This document shows positions 7,285 to 16,005 of a stretch of 64,000 bases of DNA, piece by piece (positions within the stretch are counted from its first letter, which is position 1; the number at the start of each line of letters is the position of its first letter). The notes under the pieces were generated by a model. The model searched no databases and was not told the DNA's origin. It worked only from the letters and a program-made list of their open reading frames with translations. The translations under genes were made by a program, and so were the position numbers. The stretch is from Maledivibacter sp. (GTDB taxonomy: Bacteria; Bacillota; Clostridia; Peptostreptococcales; Caminicellaceae): assembly GCA_025210375.1 (NCBI GenBank), contig JAOASB010000013.1, positions 1 to 64,000 on the forward strand. Reading direction: 5' to 3'.

Positions 7285-8711
7285 TGAAAATCCCCCTTGC
7301 AAAAGAATTCATAATTATTGATATCAGAAGACGTAATTCTAAGTGAATTCCCACTAGCATTAATTCCTATACCTTGTACATATTTAAGAAAATCTTCAGA
7401 CTCTAGCATTTTTTTTGCTTTGTCTAATGAAATATTAGTACGAGGTGTAATATATATTCCTGAATACGGAATACAATCTTCTGATAATTCATATACCTTC
7501 ACAGTTTTAGTAACTACAGTTGATATCAATAATTTAGATTGATTTAGATGGGCTAATGCCTGCGATCTACCATACTCAAACCATTTGGTACTTATATCTG
7601 ATTTTCGCTTGCTAAGCTCCTTTGAAAATGTTAATAAATATTCAACTGCTTTCGGGTATATCTCTTCAAATTCTTTCTGTTTATATCGCTTCAATACATT
7701 ATCTTTATAATAATACGGAAAAATTATCAACTCTTTTTTATTAGAATTTAATCCTCTAGGGCTAGCAGCAACTCTTACAACACTTTTTTCTACAAGACAA
7801 TCATTGACTTTATAATACTCGCCGTAATCTTCATATTGATTCAATACATATGCTTTATTATATAATGTTGCAATTGTAATAGAAGCTTTAAAATAGTCTT
7901 CAAAACGATATTTCTTTACATTGTTTCTTTTGGTAATATTAGTAAAAACCCACTTTCCACTCAAATTAACTTTCTTAATTTTTTTTGTTTTTTTATTAAC
8001 TACATTGCTATAAACAATATAGTCTCTATTAATATTATTATCAATAATGATAAATGCAGAAGAAGTCAAAGCATTATTAAAGAGTTTTCTAGTTTTAAAA
8101 TCAATAATTTTAATTGTATTCTTAATTAACTCTTCTCTAAGCTTTTGAGCAAATACATTTTTAAAGATACTATTTGGAATTAAAAATGCCATTTTTCCCT
8201 TCTCGTTTAATAGAGATAGTCCATGTTCTATAAAAGCATAACAATAATCAAATTTGCCATGTGTGCATGTACTAAATTTTGCTTTTATAAAACCCCTAGT
8301 TTTATTATCTAAGTCACTATACTTGATATAAGGTGGATTCCCAATTACAAAGTCAAACTTCATATTAAGATTAGTTTTTAATGAATCTTTATTTAGAATT
8401 TTCCATTTGACATGTTTGATACCATATTGACTTACAAGCATATCTAAATTCATCATACATTTTTTATAATGCGAAAAATCAATCTCTATACCATATATAT
8501 CTTTTTCTAACCCCTCTGTTATATCGCTTATTGAAAGATCATTAGCTATTGCCTCTTCAACATATCTTTTAACTATAGTAACAAGCATGTTTCCATCGCC
8601 ACATGCAGTATCAATTACTTTTTTACCAAACAAATCTTTCTTATATTCTACGCTATCAAGCAAATCTTCTACAACAGCTTCTGGAGTGAATATTTGGCAT
8701 TTTTTATTCAT
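7272..8711 (-). CDS. Adenine-N6 DNA methyltransferase, TaqI/Eco57I-like
   Basis: A 479-residue enzyme expected to methylate adenine in a specific DNA site. Motif I is DTACGDG (35-40 region) and catalytic motif IV is NPPY at 125-128 within FVIGNPPYIKYSDL. Further on, LSLLNEKGKMAFLIPNSIF is typical of the TaqI/Eco57I branch. The C-terminal 200 residues (IPYSGIYITPRTNISLD, then LRITSSDINNYEFF) look like its target-recognition domain. No nuclease domain is fused, so this is a stand-alone methylase. It is first in the operon, with AAGAGGTGA before the ATG. It may protect the host from the HNH nuclease encoded three genes later, which would make this a kinase-gated restriction system; that is inference. 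Confidence 0.87.
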   Translation of the reverse strand: MNKKCQIFTPEAVVEDLLDSVEYKKDLFGKKVIDTACGDGNMLVTIVKRYVEEAIANDLSISDITEGLEKDIYGIEIDFSHYKKCMMNLDMLVSQYGIKHVKWKILNKDSLKTNLNMKFDFVIGNPPYIKYSDLDNKTRGFIKAKFSTCTHGKFDYCYAFIEHGLSLLNEKGKMAFLIPNSIFKNVFAQKLREELIKNTIKIIDFKTRKLFNNALTSSAFIIIDNNINRDYIVYSNVVNKKTKKIKKVNLSGKWVFTNITKRNNVKKYRFEDYFKASITIATLYNKAYVLNQYEDYGEYYKVNDCLVEKSVVRVAASPRGLNSNKKELIIFPYYYKDNVLKRYKQKEFEEIYPKAVEYLLTFSKELSKRKSDISTKWFEYGRSQALAHLNQSKLLISTVVTKTVKVYELSEDCIPYSGIYITPRTNISLDKAKKMLESEDFLKYVQGIGINASGNSLRITSSDINNYEFFCKGDFQWEK

Positions 8712-8886
8712 AATGTCACCTCTTTACATCAAACCTTCTCATAGAAATATATTAACTAAACATTTATTGATACCTTTTCACCCCAATAAACAAAAATGAC
8801 TAAATATCAATGAGCTTATTAATTTCATATATATAAATTTAGTTTACTTTTCTTACCTGACCTTCATATAGACTCATTTATCTAGT

Positions 8887-8915
8887 ATTATAGCATTTGT
8901 AATAATATTTGCCAA
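8887..8915 (-). promoter_or_regulatory. Strong housekeeping promoter of the methylase/kinase/HNH/AbiE operon
   Basis: On the minus strand, TTGGCA (8910-8915) and a perfect TATAAT (8887-8892) are separated by exactly 17 bases. Transcription would begin near 8880, leaving a leader of about 170 bases before the methylase ATG. No other promoter of this quality is seen before 2061, so genes from 8711 to 2061 probably form one transcript. Confidence 0.7.
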
Positions 8916-8947
8916 TGAAATCTAAATAGAACTTTATTTCTACATGC

Positions 8948-8988
8948 AAAAGACAAAATTCTACTTACAACATAGAATCTTGTCTTTG
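8948..8988 (-). terminator. Probable terminator after the TnpV-like gene
   Basis: Long inverted repeat: AAAGACAA with ATTCTA on one arm and TAGAAT with TTGTCTTT on the other, one mismatch, about ten bases of loop, just past the stop of the TnpV-like gene. The T-run after it is short (CTTTTG), so termination may be partial. Confidence 0.55.
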
Positions 8989-9006
8989 AAAAATTATATG
9001 CTAAAT

Positions 9007-9375
9007 TCATCTATATACTACATCATTTAATACAACTTCCTCAGCCACACTCCTAGCAGTGTTATAATACCCAATCCTATCCATAAACCCACAATCCTCT
9101 GGAATAAGATTTTTCTTTAAATACTGCTCCTCAATCATCATAGCCATTTTATTAGCTTCATCATTAACCCTATTACAATGCTCCATCAGCTCACCATTTA
9201 CAAGCAGTTCTCTATACATATAAGGCTTATACTCTTTAAGATATATAAGTCTCATTCGCCCATACTTCCCAAGCGGTCTTTCATCATCCTTAACATCATT
9301 AGAAATCTGAATCTTAGGATATAATATCCCATCAGCCTCTTCATACTCAAGTTCCACAGGCTTAAACTTACTCAT
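9007..9375 (-). CDS. TnpV-like transposon-associated protein
   Basis: A 122-residue soluble protein. The segment PLGKYGRMRLIYLKEYKPY followed by YRELLVNGEL and a tail with IGYYNTARSVAEEVVLNDVVY resembles TnpV, a small protein of unknown function found on Tn4451-type and other Clostridia mobile elements. Its gene overlaps that of the DUF6809-like protein by 8 bases and lies downstream of the serine recombinase. The set recombinase, DUF6809-like, TnpV-like is a recurrent module, suggesting an accessory role in excision or insertion. That role is unproven and no catalytic motif is visible. Confidence 0.7.
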   Translation of the reverse strand: MSKFKPVELEYEEADGILYPKIQISNDVKDDERPLGKYGRMRLIYLKEYKPYMYRELLVNGELMEHCNRVNDEANKMAMMIEEQYLKKNLIPEDCGFMDRIGYYNTARSVAEEVVLNDVVYR

Positions 9376-9637
9376 CTGAAAGCACCTCCATCATCATCCT
9401 AGCACCAATTTTAAAGCCTTCTATGAAGGTTTCTTGATAATAATAAGAGTCTCTTTCATTGCGTGTAGTTAGTAATTCATCATAAAGCCTAAATTCAGCT
9501 TTATCTAGTTTACTTATAAAGTCATCTTCTAACTTGCTAACTTTTCTATTAACCTGTTCAAATTCTTCTCCTCTTGGCAAAGCCTCTTCATTCCTATAAA
9601 TTTCCCCATAATACAACATTTCTAAAATACGCTTCAT
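9368..9637 (-). CDS. DUF6809-like small protein of recombinase modules
   Basis: An 89-residue helical protein (ILEMLYYGEIYRNEEALPRG at the start, ETFIEGFKIGARMMMEVL at the end). It matches my recollection of DUF6809, which occurs beside serine recombinases and TnpV-like proteins in Clostridia. A good Shine-Dalgarno (GAAAGGTGA) precedes the ATG. Its stop overlaps the TnpV-like start, so the two are translationally coupled. Function unknown. Confidence 0.65.
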   Translation of the reverse strand: MKRILEMLYYGEIYRNEEALPRGEEFEQVNRKVSKLEDDFISKLDKAEFRLYDELLTTRNERDSYYYQETFIEGFKIGARMMMEVLSDE

Positions 9638-9736
9638 TCAAATCACCTTTCTTATTTTTATTTAAAAGGCAATCCAAACAAAAACATTCTTATATCCACT
9701 CACGCCCTACCTTAGCTCAGTACTGATTGGACATAT

Positions 9737-11599
9737 CTACTCAGTACCTATTTTGATAGCAACACGCACCGTAATTTCTCGATTAAAGTTCTTATTTCTG
9801 AAATTGGCTATATCAGTACTAAAGGTACAAAAATCGCAGAAGTGTGTAAATTCCTTGATTATTAGCAGTCTGCTCGATATAGTACCGTTACACATTCGAC
9901 GTGTGTGGGTTCTATCATAGGAATACACAAATTCGTCACTTTTATGTATTCCCAAGGACTTTTTTGCTGTGCTATCTTTCTCAACTTTCAAACCTGTCTT
10001 GAAAACAAAAGTTACTGAATAAGGATTCTTTATACCAGATTCATCAACTTTGCCTATTATAACATGGTCTATAACATTTTCAAAAATCTCTCGATCAAAC
10101 TCTGTAAGTAGTTCATTATTGTTAAATAGATTTTTAAAAGAATTAATCTTTTCCCTTAATCCTTCTTGCTCATTATAATCACCATCTAGGCTCTCTTGTT
10201 CTACTTTCAACTTCTCGATTTTTTCAATGATGTGGGTATACTTACTTTCATAATCTTCCTTAGTAATTAAACCATCAATATTTAGTTCGACAAGTTTACT
10301 TAATTTCCTTTCATACTTATAGATGTCTTCACTAATCTTTTTAATCTTTTGTGCTGTTCCATCACTGCCTATAGACTCTTCAATAGTTTTTAGAAATTCA
10401 ACGACCACATTTTTGTGATTGCTACACATCATATTAAATGAATCGACAAATGCGGCTTCTATGTCAGCTTCTTTTATGCTTTTAGAATGCTCACAATACT
10501 TCCTGCCTTTCTTGGTGCTAGTCACACATGCCCAAACGACCTTCTTATATTGCGAGCCACCATGCCATGACCTTCTTGATATGGTACTCCCACAAAATCC
10601 ACATTTCATCATACTGCTAAAGGCATATTTCCTACTATACTTTTCTCTTTTAATGCCTTTCTCTTGGGATTTTCTACGGCTTCTTTTTGTTAAGATTCTT
10701 TGAGCTTCTTCAAATACTTCTTTTGTAATGATCGGCTCATGGTGATTTTCCATATAGTATTTATCTTCTTCGCCAAAATTCTTAAGACGTCTATGGGTAA
10801 TAGGATCAACCGTGAAGGATTTTCCTAGTAATAAGTCACCTTTGTACTTTTCATTCTTGATGATGCCTGTAACAGTACTTGTTCCCCAGTTGGAGTTACC
10901 TCTCTTAGTTTTGTAACCAAGTTGTGTCAACTCTTTCGCTATAACATAGCATCCTACTCCTTCAACGTATCTTCGGAATATGTACTTAACAACTTCAGCT
11001 TCTCTTTCGTTGACGGTGAGTATCTTTTTATCTGAATCATAATCATAGCCTAAACAACCATTGAAGCCAACCATTTCACCTCGCTTCATCTTCATCTTTA
11101 AGCCCATTTTGACATTGGCTGATATTGATTCACTTTCTTGCTGTGCCAATGAACTCAAAATAACCAACAACATTTCACCATTCATGGTTAGCGTATTGAT
11201 GTTTTCTTTTTCAAAGAGTACAGCTACATTACGTTCCTTTAATAAGCGTACATATTTCAGCGTGTCTAGTGTGTTCCTTGCAAATCTAGAAATAGATTTA
11301 GTAACTATTAAGTCAATTTTATCATCAAGGGCATCACTAATCATCTTTTGAAAACCTATTCGATTATTTATTTGAGTCCCTGATATGGCTTCATCTGTGT
11401 ATATCTCAACCAAATCCCATTCTGGATTGTTTGAAACTAGTTGACGGTAATGTGTCACTTGGGAATCGTAGCTTAACTTTTGTTCTTCTGAATCAGTACT
11501 TACTCGACAGTAAGCTGCTACTCTTAATCGCTCTAATACAACAGCGTTTCTTCTATTGATTCTATCAGAAGAAGCTTGTATCACCTGTACTTCTTTCAC
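9737..11599 (-). CDS. Large serine recombinase, TnpX/resolvase family
   Basis: A 620-residue site-specific recombinase. The N-terminal catalytic domain carries the nucleophile Ser34 in AAYCRVSTDSEEQ, the arginine motif SISRFARNTLDTL and IDLIVTK. A recombinase domain follows (GCLGYDYDSDKKILTVN), then a zinc-ribbon domain with CGFCG and later cysteines, and a coiled coil around residues 400-470. Enzymes of this type excise and integrate elements. The last 60 residues (THTRRMCNGTISSR onward) do not resemble the family and may be read-through into a different sequence. It probably mobilises the defence cargo at 2061-11815 as a nested element. The start follows an AAAGGAGGA site. Confidence 0.9.
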   Translation of the reverse strand: MKEVQVIQASSDRINRRNAVVLERLRVAAYCRVSTDSEEQKLSYDSQVTHYRQLVSNNPEWDLVEIYTDEAISGTQINNRIGFQKMISDALDDKIDLIVTKSISRFARNTLDTLKYVRLLKERNVAVLFEKENINTLTMNGEMLLVILSSLAQQESESISANVKMGLKMKMKRGEMVGFNGCLGYDYDSDKKILTVNEREAEVVKYIFRRYVEGVGCYVIAKELTQLGYKTKRGNSNWGTSTVTGIIKNEKYKGDLLLGKSFTVDPITHRRLKNFGEEDKYYMENHHEPIITKEVFEEAQRILTKRSRRKSQEKGIKREKYSRKYAFSSMMKCGFCGSTISRRSWHGGSQYKKVVWACVTSTKKGRKYCEHSKSIKEADIEAAFVDSFNMMCSNHKNVVVEFLKTIEESIGSDGTAQKIKKISEDIYKYERKLSKLVELNIDGLITKEDYESKYTHIIEKIEKLKVEQESLDGDYNEQEGLREKINSFKNLFNNNELLTEFDREIFENVIDHVIIGKVDESGIKNPYSVTFVFKTGLKVEKDSTAKKSLGIHKSDEFVYSYDRTHTRRMCNGTISSRLLIIKEFTHFCDFCTFSTDIANFRNKNFNREITVRVAIKIGTE

Positions 11600-11668
11600 T
11601 TAAATCCTCCTTTCGTTTTATCCAATAGCTCATTCATGAATGTGACTTTAGTGTATAATATTCATGTT

Positions 11669-11815
11669 CTAAACTACAAGAAATGGTTCAATAATTTTAT
11701 ACTTCTTCATCAATTTATTTTTTATCAAATCATACTCTGCTTTATTGAGTAAATCTTTTCCTAACAGTTGCTTTAACATAATAAGTTGCATGTTGTATAA
11801 TAATAAGTTATCCAC
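11669..11815 (-). CDS. Short SHOCT-like peptide preceding the recombinase
   Basis: A 48-residue gene with a perfect Shine-Dalgarno (AGGAGG, seven bases before a GTG start at 11815). The C-terminal part (LLGKDLLNKAEYDLIKNKLM) has the SHOCT pattern, a short helical motif. Such peptides very often sit directly upstream of large serine recombinases in Clostridia. It may assist the recombinase, but that role is inferred from recurrence only. It is followed after 69 bases by the recombinase gene and is probably cotranscribed with it. Confidence 0.6.
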   Translation of the reverse strand: MDNLLLYNMQLIMLKQLLGKDLLNKAEYDLIKNKLMKKYKIIEPFLVV

Positions 11816-11856
11816 CTCTTAACCTCCTAATAAATATCCATCATCATGTAATATGG

Positions 11857-14091
11857 CTATAAAAAATATTCAGGCGATTTCTTAACCTGAATAAATGAAG
11901 TAATCTCTTTTATGTTGTGTGTGACCCTACAATTAGGCAGTGCTTTCCTTACAGCATCTTTGTATCTTCCATTAGCTCTAATATCCAAAATAGATATTAC
12001 TGCTGTATCTGTTTCCGTTCTAACAGCTCGTCCATAGCCTTGTTTCAGTTTAGTAAGCATTTGTGGAATCAGTATTTCTTCTTTGAATAAGTCATCCTCA
12101 TCCATTTCTTCTTTTTTATATTCTGCAATTGGATCGGGTACTGGAAAGGGTAATTTAACAATAATAAGATGAGACAGTAAATCACCTGTTAAGTTTACAC
12201 CTTCCCACATACCCCCACATGCAAGTAGCACACCCTTCTTACTTTTTCGATAAGTTTGTAATACTGAACTTTTTCCTTTTGAAAGGATAAACAGTGGAAA
12301 AGCCACTTGCTCATTCTTTAATAATCCATAGACCTTGCTCATCATTTCATAGGATGTAAATAACACCAGAGCATGTCCATAACTAGCTTGAATTAATGTT
12401 AAGATTCTGTCAGCAACAGCTTTTATATATTGATCATCATCTGGATTAGGATAAGGCAGGTCGTTGGCTTGATAAAGTAATGTGTTCTGATAATAATTAA
12501 AAGGGGATACTTTGTACATTTCTTTTACTCTTTTAATATGCTCAATGCCTAACATACTTTTTGAATAACTAAAGTTACCACCTACTGATAATGTACCACT
12601 GGTTAATAAAACTGCTACATCATCTTTAAAAATGTCCTGCCCTAACATTTGGTGAATATTTTTGGGGATAGCCTTTATTAAAACTCTAGTTTGTTCCATT
12701 TCAACCCATCTAATTGAGTCCTCACTCATAATACAATCTACAATATCACCAAGTTTCTCAAAAGCAATTTGTTCCTTACGGTTATAATCTGGAACTGTTA
12801 AAACGAGTTGTTGTAAATTCTTCTTTATGCGATTGAATTGTCGTAACAAAGGTCTACTATCTTGAATACTGTATTTCGAAGATTCATCTTGATGATTTTC
12901 AATTGTTATATGCAAGTCTTCATTAAAAAGGTGATGAGTGTTTTCAATAATGCTATTACATAATTGATTCATCTTCTTAAATCGCTTGTTCTTTTCGGCT
13001 TGGGGCTTTATACGTTTTATCAAACTAAGAATTTCATCCTTACCCAAAACCACAGTTTGCATATCGCTGTATACTTCTATTAATTTATGAGCTTCATCAC
13101 AGATAACTATGTGATGTCTAGGTAGTAATGACCTTTCTTCTCTACTTCTTTTAAGTATGTCTGCAATCATATAGTTGTGATTGGTTACCTGAAAATTGTA
13201 ATGAGGAGCATTTAAGATTTTTAGGTAACGTCTATAACTACAAGTCTTTCCCTTTGGACAACTCTTACAGTGACCCGCTATAACATTAATTCGCTCCCTA
13301 TCATAACGACTGATGCCCACTACATTTTCTAAATCAGCATGATTGCTGTCTAATGCTCTCTTCAATAGCTCATATTCCCTTGAGTTCTTCTTTTGAGGGT
13401 CAAGGCAATTCACATAGTTTCTAAGACGTAAATCACAAATATAATTGTTTCTACCTTTTCTAATAACCGCTGTGATTTCTTCATCTATGATACCGTGAGC
13501 CATCAGCATATTTGATATTTCTGGTAGGTAGTCTTTTACTATAGCATTTTGTAATCGCTTACTGGATGTTGAAATAATGATTGGATGGGTGATTGTCTCA
13601 ACTTCTACTTCTCTGAAACCACATATCTGGTAAACAACAGCCGCCACAAGGTATGCATGCGTTTTCCCTAATCCAACAGCAACATCACTTAGGGAAATAG
13701 CTTTCTGGATCATGGCTATATACATATGTTTAGACAATTCTATCTGTTCATGTCTTTTATTAAATCCGAAATTCTCAAATACTTCATTAAAGATGTACTC
13801 TATTAATTCCTCACCTGATTCAGGATAACTAATATTATAAAAATTATAATCAGCAATCTTAGTTAGTAAATTCTCATAATCTATTGAACTGATGGCTTCT
13901 TTTTTATATCCCATATATTTTGTTTCACCTGTTATATAATTGTAGGCTCTATATTTATAGGTCTTTCCTGTATAGGTTTCAGTAACAATACAGTCCCTTG
14001 ATATAAAGATACCTATTTCACGTTCTTCTAATTTCACTTTAGTGCTTAATTGCTCTAATGCATATTCCGTATGTCTATTTATTTTACTCAT
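11857..14091 (-). CDS. DinG/XPD-like superfamily 2 helicase with iron-sulfur cysteines
   Basis: A 744-residue helicase. A Walker A variant (AVGLGKTHAYLVAA) is near residue 140, and Cys residues in GHCKSCPKGKTCSYRRY form the probable 4Fe-4S cluster of XPD/DinG helicases. The DEAH box is VICDEAHKLIE, and the C-terminal motif VI is KQGYGRAVRTETD. These enzymes unwind DNA 5' to 3'. On conjugative elements they are thought to aid replication or processing of transferred DNA. The start ATG has GGAGGAGATAAG upstream. It is preceded by 520 bases of non-coding, hairpin-rich sequence that may be its leader. Confidence 0.85.
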   Translation of the reverse strand: MSKINRHTEYALEQLSTKVKLEEREIGIFISRDCIVTETYTGKTYKYRAYNYITGETKYMGYKKEAISSIDYENLLTKIADYNFYNISYPESGEELIEYIFNEVFENFGFNKRHEQIELSKHMYIAMIQKAISLSDVAVGLGKTHAYLVAAVVYQICGFREVEVETITHPIIISTSSKRLQNAIVKDYLPEISNMLMAHGIIDEEITAVIRKGRNNYICDLRLRNYVNCLDPQKKNSREYELLKRALDSNHADLENVVGISRYDRERINVIAGHCKSCPKGKTCSYRRYLKILNAPHYNFQVTNHNYMIADILKRSREERSLLPRHHIVICDEAHKLIEVYSDMQTVVLGKDEILSLIKRIKPQAEKNKRFKKMNQLCNSIIENTHHLFNEDLHITIENHQDESSKYSIQDSRPLLRQFNRIKKNLQQLVLTVPDYNRKEQIAFEKLGDIVDCIMSEDSIRWVEMEQTRVLIKAIPKNIHQMLGQDIFKDDVAVLLTSGTLSVGGNFSYSKSMLGIEHIKRVKEMYKVSPFNYYQNTLLYQANDLPYPNPDDDQYIKAVADRILTLIQASYGHALVLFTSYEMMSKVYGLLKNEQVAFPLFILSKGKSSVLQTYRKSKKGVLLACGGMWEGVNLTGDLLSHLIIVKLPFPVPDPIAEYKKEEMDEDDLFKEEILIPQMLTKLKQGYGRAVRTETDTAVISILDIRANGRYKDAVRKALPNCRVTHNIKEITSFIQVKKSPEYFL

Positions 14092-14611
14092 TCTTATCTC
14101 CTCCGTTTTTCTTCCTTAGTTTTTAACAACATGCCTATATAGCAACCTTCATTGCTCCATAAGGATGCTGTTAAAAAAGTATTAAAATAAATCTCTAAGG
14201 CGAGTCTTGGTGGGACTCTCATTGAATCTAATGTAGCTCTCTGCTTGCAAACTACACTATTTTCATCACTAACTTTAGTGACTGCACTCCATAGGATTAT
14301 TAGGACTATGCAGAAGTATCATCATATCTTTTCCCTTGTAGATCATGGCGATTGATTTCATAACCACGAAATCATTTTTAATCAACCTTCATCGCTCCCA
14401 CTAAGTGATCTTGGCGAGGTCATTAATGTCGCTTTCCTTACGGCTACAAGGTAACGTACCTTAGAGAATGATATAAATGGAGTATTGCTACATGGTTCAT
14501 GTTAGTTATCATCAACCATGTAGCCTATCTGACCATTATTTTTCAATGTTCATGAAGAGATATGAAAAAGTCCCTTCATAAGTTAGGAAAAAAAACGGCT
14601 ATTTGTACCCC
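14092..14611 (-). ncRNA. Candidate structured RNA region upstream of the helicase gene
   Basis: No reading frame fits these 520 bases, but inverted repeats are dense. A perfect 11-base arm pair GCTACATGGTT/AACCATGTAGC lies at 14487-14524, GATTTC/GAAATC at 14354-14373, CACTAA/TTAGTG at 14267-14280 and GAGTC/GACTC at 14202-14218. A 16-base element, CAACCTTCATYGCTCC on the plus strand, occurs twice (14143-14158 and 14383-14398), 240 bases apart. The region could be a long structured leader of the helicase mRNA, a separate non-coding RNA or a replication origin. Strand is assigned only because both flanking genes are on the minus strand. Confidence 0.4.
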
Positions 14612-15091
14612 CTATTTAAAAAACTTTTTTAATTTTTTTCTGGCTTGCTCAATGGACTTCTGTATTTTGGTATGATTTACACCTTCTTCATTGGCAATAG
14701 CTCTAAATGTTTTTCCATCAATATAGTGAGCAATAAACCTTCTTCTTTGTGTCTCGGTTAAGCAACTAAACATCTCTAATATCCGTTTATTGTCTGATTC
14801 ATAAATTAAGAGATCTAACGCATCTTTATGCTGATTGACAATAAGTTTTTTGTCTTCTGCATAGAACAAATCAATGTGAAGAATGTGGTTCCGATGAGTC
14901 CTTTCTCTTGATGCTTGTCTCTTATCATCAGTTTCTATGAAAGCTCTAGTTCGTCTACATAAATTACAAGTTTCATGTGACTGCTCATGACAATGACCAC
15001 AATACTGTTGTATATAGAAAGCACATTTGTCACAAAGTAACTCTTCATTCAACAGACCTTTACACTGATCACATAAAATAATTTGATTCAT
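14612..15091 (-). CDS. Zinc-ribbon protein fused to sigma region-4-like helix-turn-helix
   Basis: A 159-residue regulator. Residues 1-50 contain four cysteine pairs (CDQCKG, CDKC, CGHCHEQ, CNLC), giving two or more zinc ribbons. The last 60 residues (CLTETQRRRFIAHYIDGK, then RAIANEEGVNHTKIQKSIE) resemble sigma-70 region 4. It cannot act as a full sigma factor. A DNA-binding regulator of element genes is more likely, with zinc ribbons for DNA or protein contacts. The gene has GGAGGGAATAGCAA before its ATG and lies upstream of the structured region and helicase. The function is unrecognised beyond these domains. Confidence 0.65.
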   Translation of the reverse strand: MNQIILCDQCKGLLNEELLCDKCAFYIQQYCGHCHEQSHETCNLCRRTRAFIETDDKRQASRERTHRNHILHIDLFYAEDKKLIVNQHKDALDLLIYESDNKRILEMFSCLTETQRRRFIAHYIDGKTFRAIANEEGVNHTKIQKSIEQARKKLKKFFK

Positions 15092-15188
15092 TTGCTATTC
15101 CCTCCGTATCTTCTTGAATTTGTAATTTCAAAATGACAGGAAGGAACATGGTGCACGAATAGAGTTTTTCATACTTGCCCTCCTCTTC

Positions 15189-15200
15189 ATGCAATTGCAT
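15189..15200. promoter_or_regulatory. 12-bp perfect palindrome upstream of the zinc-ribbon regulator
   Basis: ATGCAATTGCAT is a perfect palindrome about 100 bases upstream of the regulator gene at 15091, and ATGCAATTG recurs near 15314. It could be an operator. The rest of the 328-base gap from 15092 to 15419 holds only a terminator (15264-15292) and AT-rich sequence. Confidence 0.3.
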
Positions 15201-15263
15201 AAAGAGAACTGAGCTATATTTTAAATAAGCTATAATCTACATGACTTATTTAAAATTTGGTAT

Positions 15264-15292
15264 AAAAAAAGACCTTATAACCTTCTAAGGTC
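15264..15292 (-). terminator. Rho-independent terminator of the 137-residue sigma-like gene
   Basis: On the minus strand a perfect stem GACCTTA/TAAGGTC with an eight-base loop is followed by seven T. It lies 128 bases after the stop codon at 15420. Confidence 0.85.
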
Positions 15293-15419
15293 ATAAAGTC
15301 TTATCTCACTATATGCAATTGTTCTACATTAATTCAAATCAATTTATCCTTCTATTAATAAGGACATACAATTTACTTTTTTCCAAATAAAATAGCACTT
15401 ATTTAATTTTTAAATAAAC

Positions 15420-15833
15420 TCATAAATCCCTTAATACTTTATCAAAGTTCTTTTTCATTTTTTTCAGTATAATCTTAATTCTATATTCAGCAGTTGAAAT
15501 TGCAATATTATTTTTTAGTGCAATTTCTTTATACGTTTTACTACGAAAATACCTATCTGTTACTAATTCTCTTTCATACTCAGAGAGATCATTAAGTGTT
15601 AGTAATAGTGCTTGAATATCTAATTTATGTATTATATAATCTTCAACTAAGATTGTAAGTATTGATTTATTATTATAAATAAATATATCAATACTTATTG
15701 AAAGCCAAATTGATTCTCGTCTTCTTATTTTTCTATTACGGCTTTGCTCCTCACGTTTTAAATGTTCTAAACATTCTTTTATTCTTTTATCTACCCATAT
15801 AATTTGTCCATTGTAAGTAATCTTCACTTTCAC
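15420..15833 (-). CDS. Sigma-70 region-4-like small regulator
   Basis: A 137-residue basic protein. Its C-terminal half (LNDLSEYERELVTDRYFRSK, then KEIALKNNIAISTAEYRIK) is a sigma region-4 type helix-turn-helix. The start (MKVKITYNGQIIWVDKRI) parallels that of the protein at 1402-1788, so the two are likely paralogues with the same family role, regulating genes of a mobile element. It lacks sigma region 2. The gene ends before a strong terminator and is preceded by an AT-rich gap. Confidence 0.6.
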   Translation of the reverse strand: MKVKITYNGQIIWVDKRIKECLEHLKREEQSRNRKIRRRESIWLSISIDIFIYNNKSILTILVEDYIIHKLDIQALLLTLNDLSEYERELVTDRYFRSKTYKEIALKNNIAISTAEYRIKIILKKMKKNFDKVLRDL

Positions 15834-15904
15834 TTTCTTAACCTCTATCTTATAAATCTCTTTATTTTAATTTACATTCAATTGTAAATTTTTATCTATT
15901 TATA

Positions 15905-15950
15905 TAAAAAATGCTCATGGTTATAGATTTAACATCCTACTACCATGAGC
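15905..15950 (-). terminator. Rho-independent terminator of the GGDEF/HD-GYP gene
   Basis: On the minus strand GCTCATGGT and ACCATGAGC form a perfect nine-base stem with a 20-base loop followed by ATTTTTTA. It lies about 56 bases past the stop at 16006. Confidence 0.8.
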
Positions 15951-16005
15951 GTTATCTTATAATTATTACGTCAATCGGATAATAACTATGATTTATTTAT
16001 AGTTT

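Noticed and set aside
9717-9747. Direct repeats CTCAGTAC near the recombinase end as attachment core
   Set aside because: Only eight bases, both copies on the same side of the recombinase gene, and no third copy found near 2000 or 11830.
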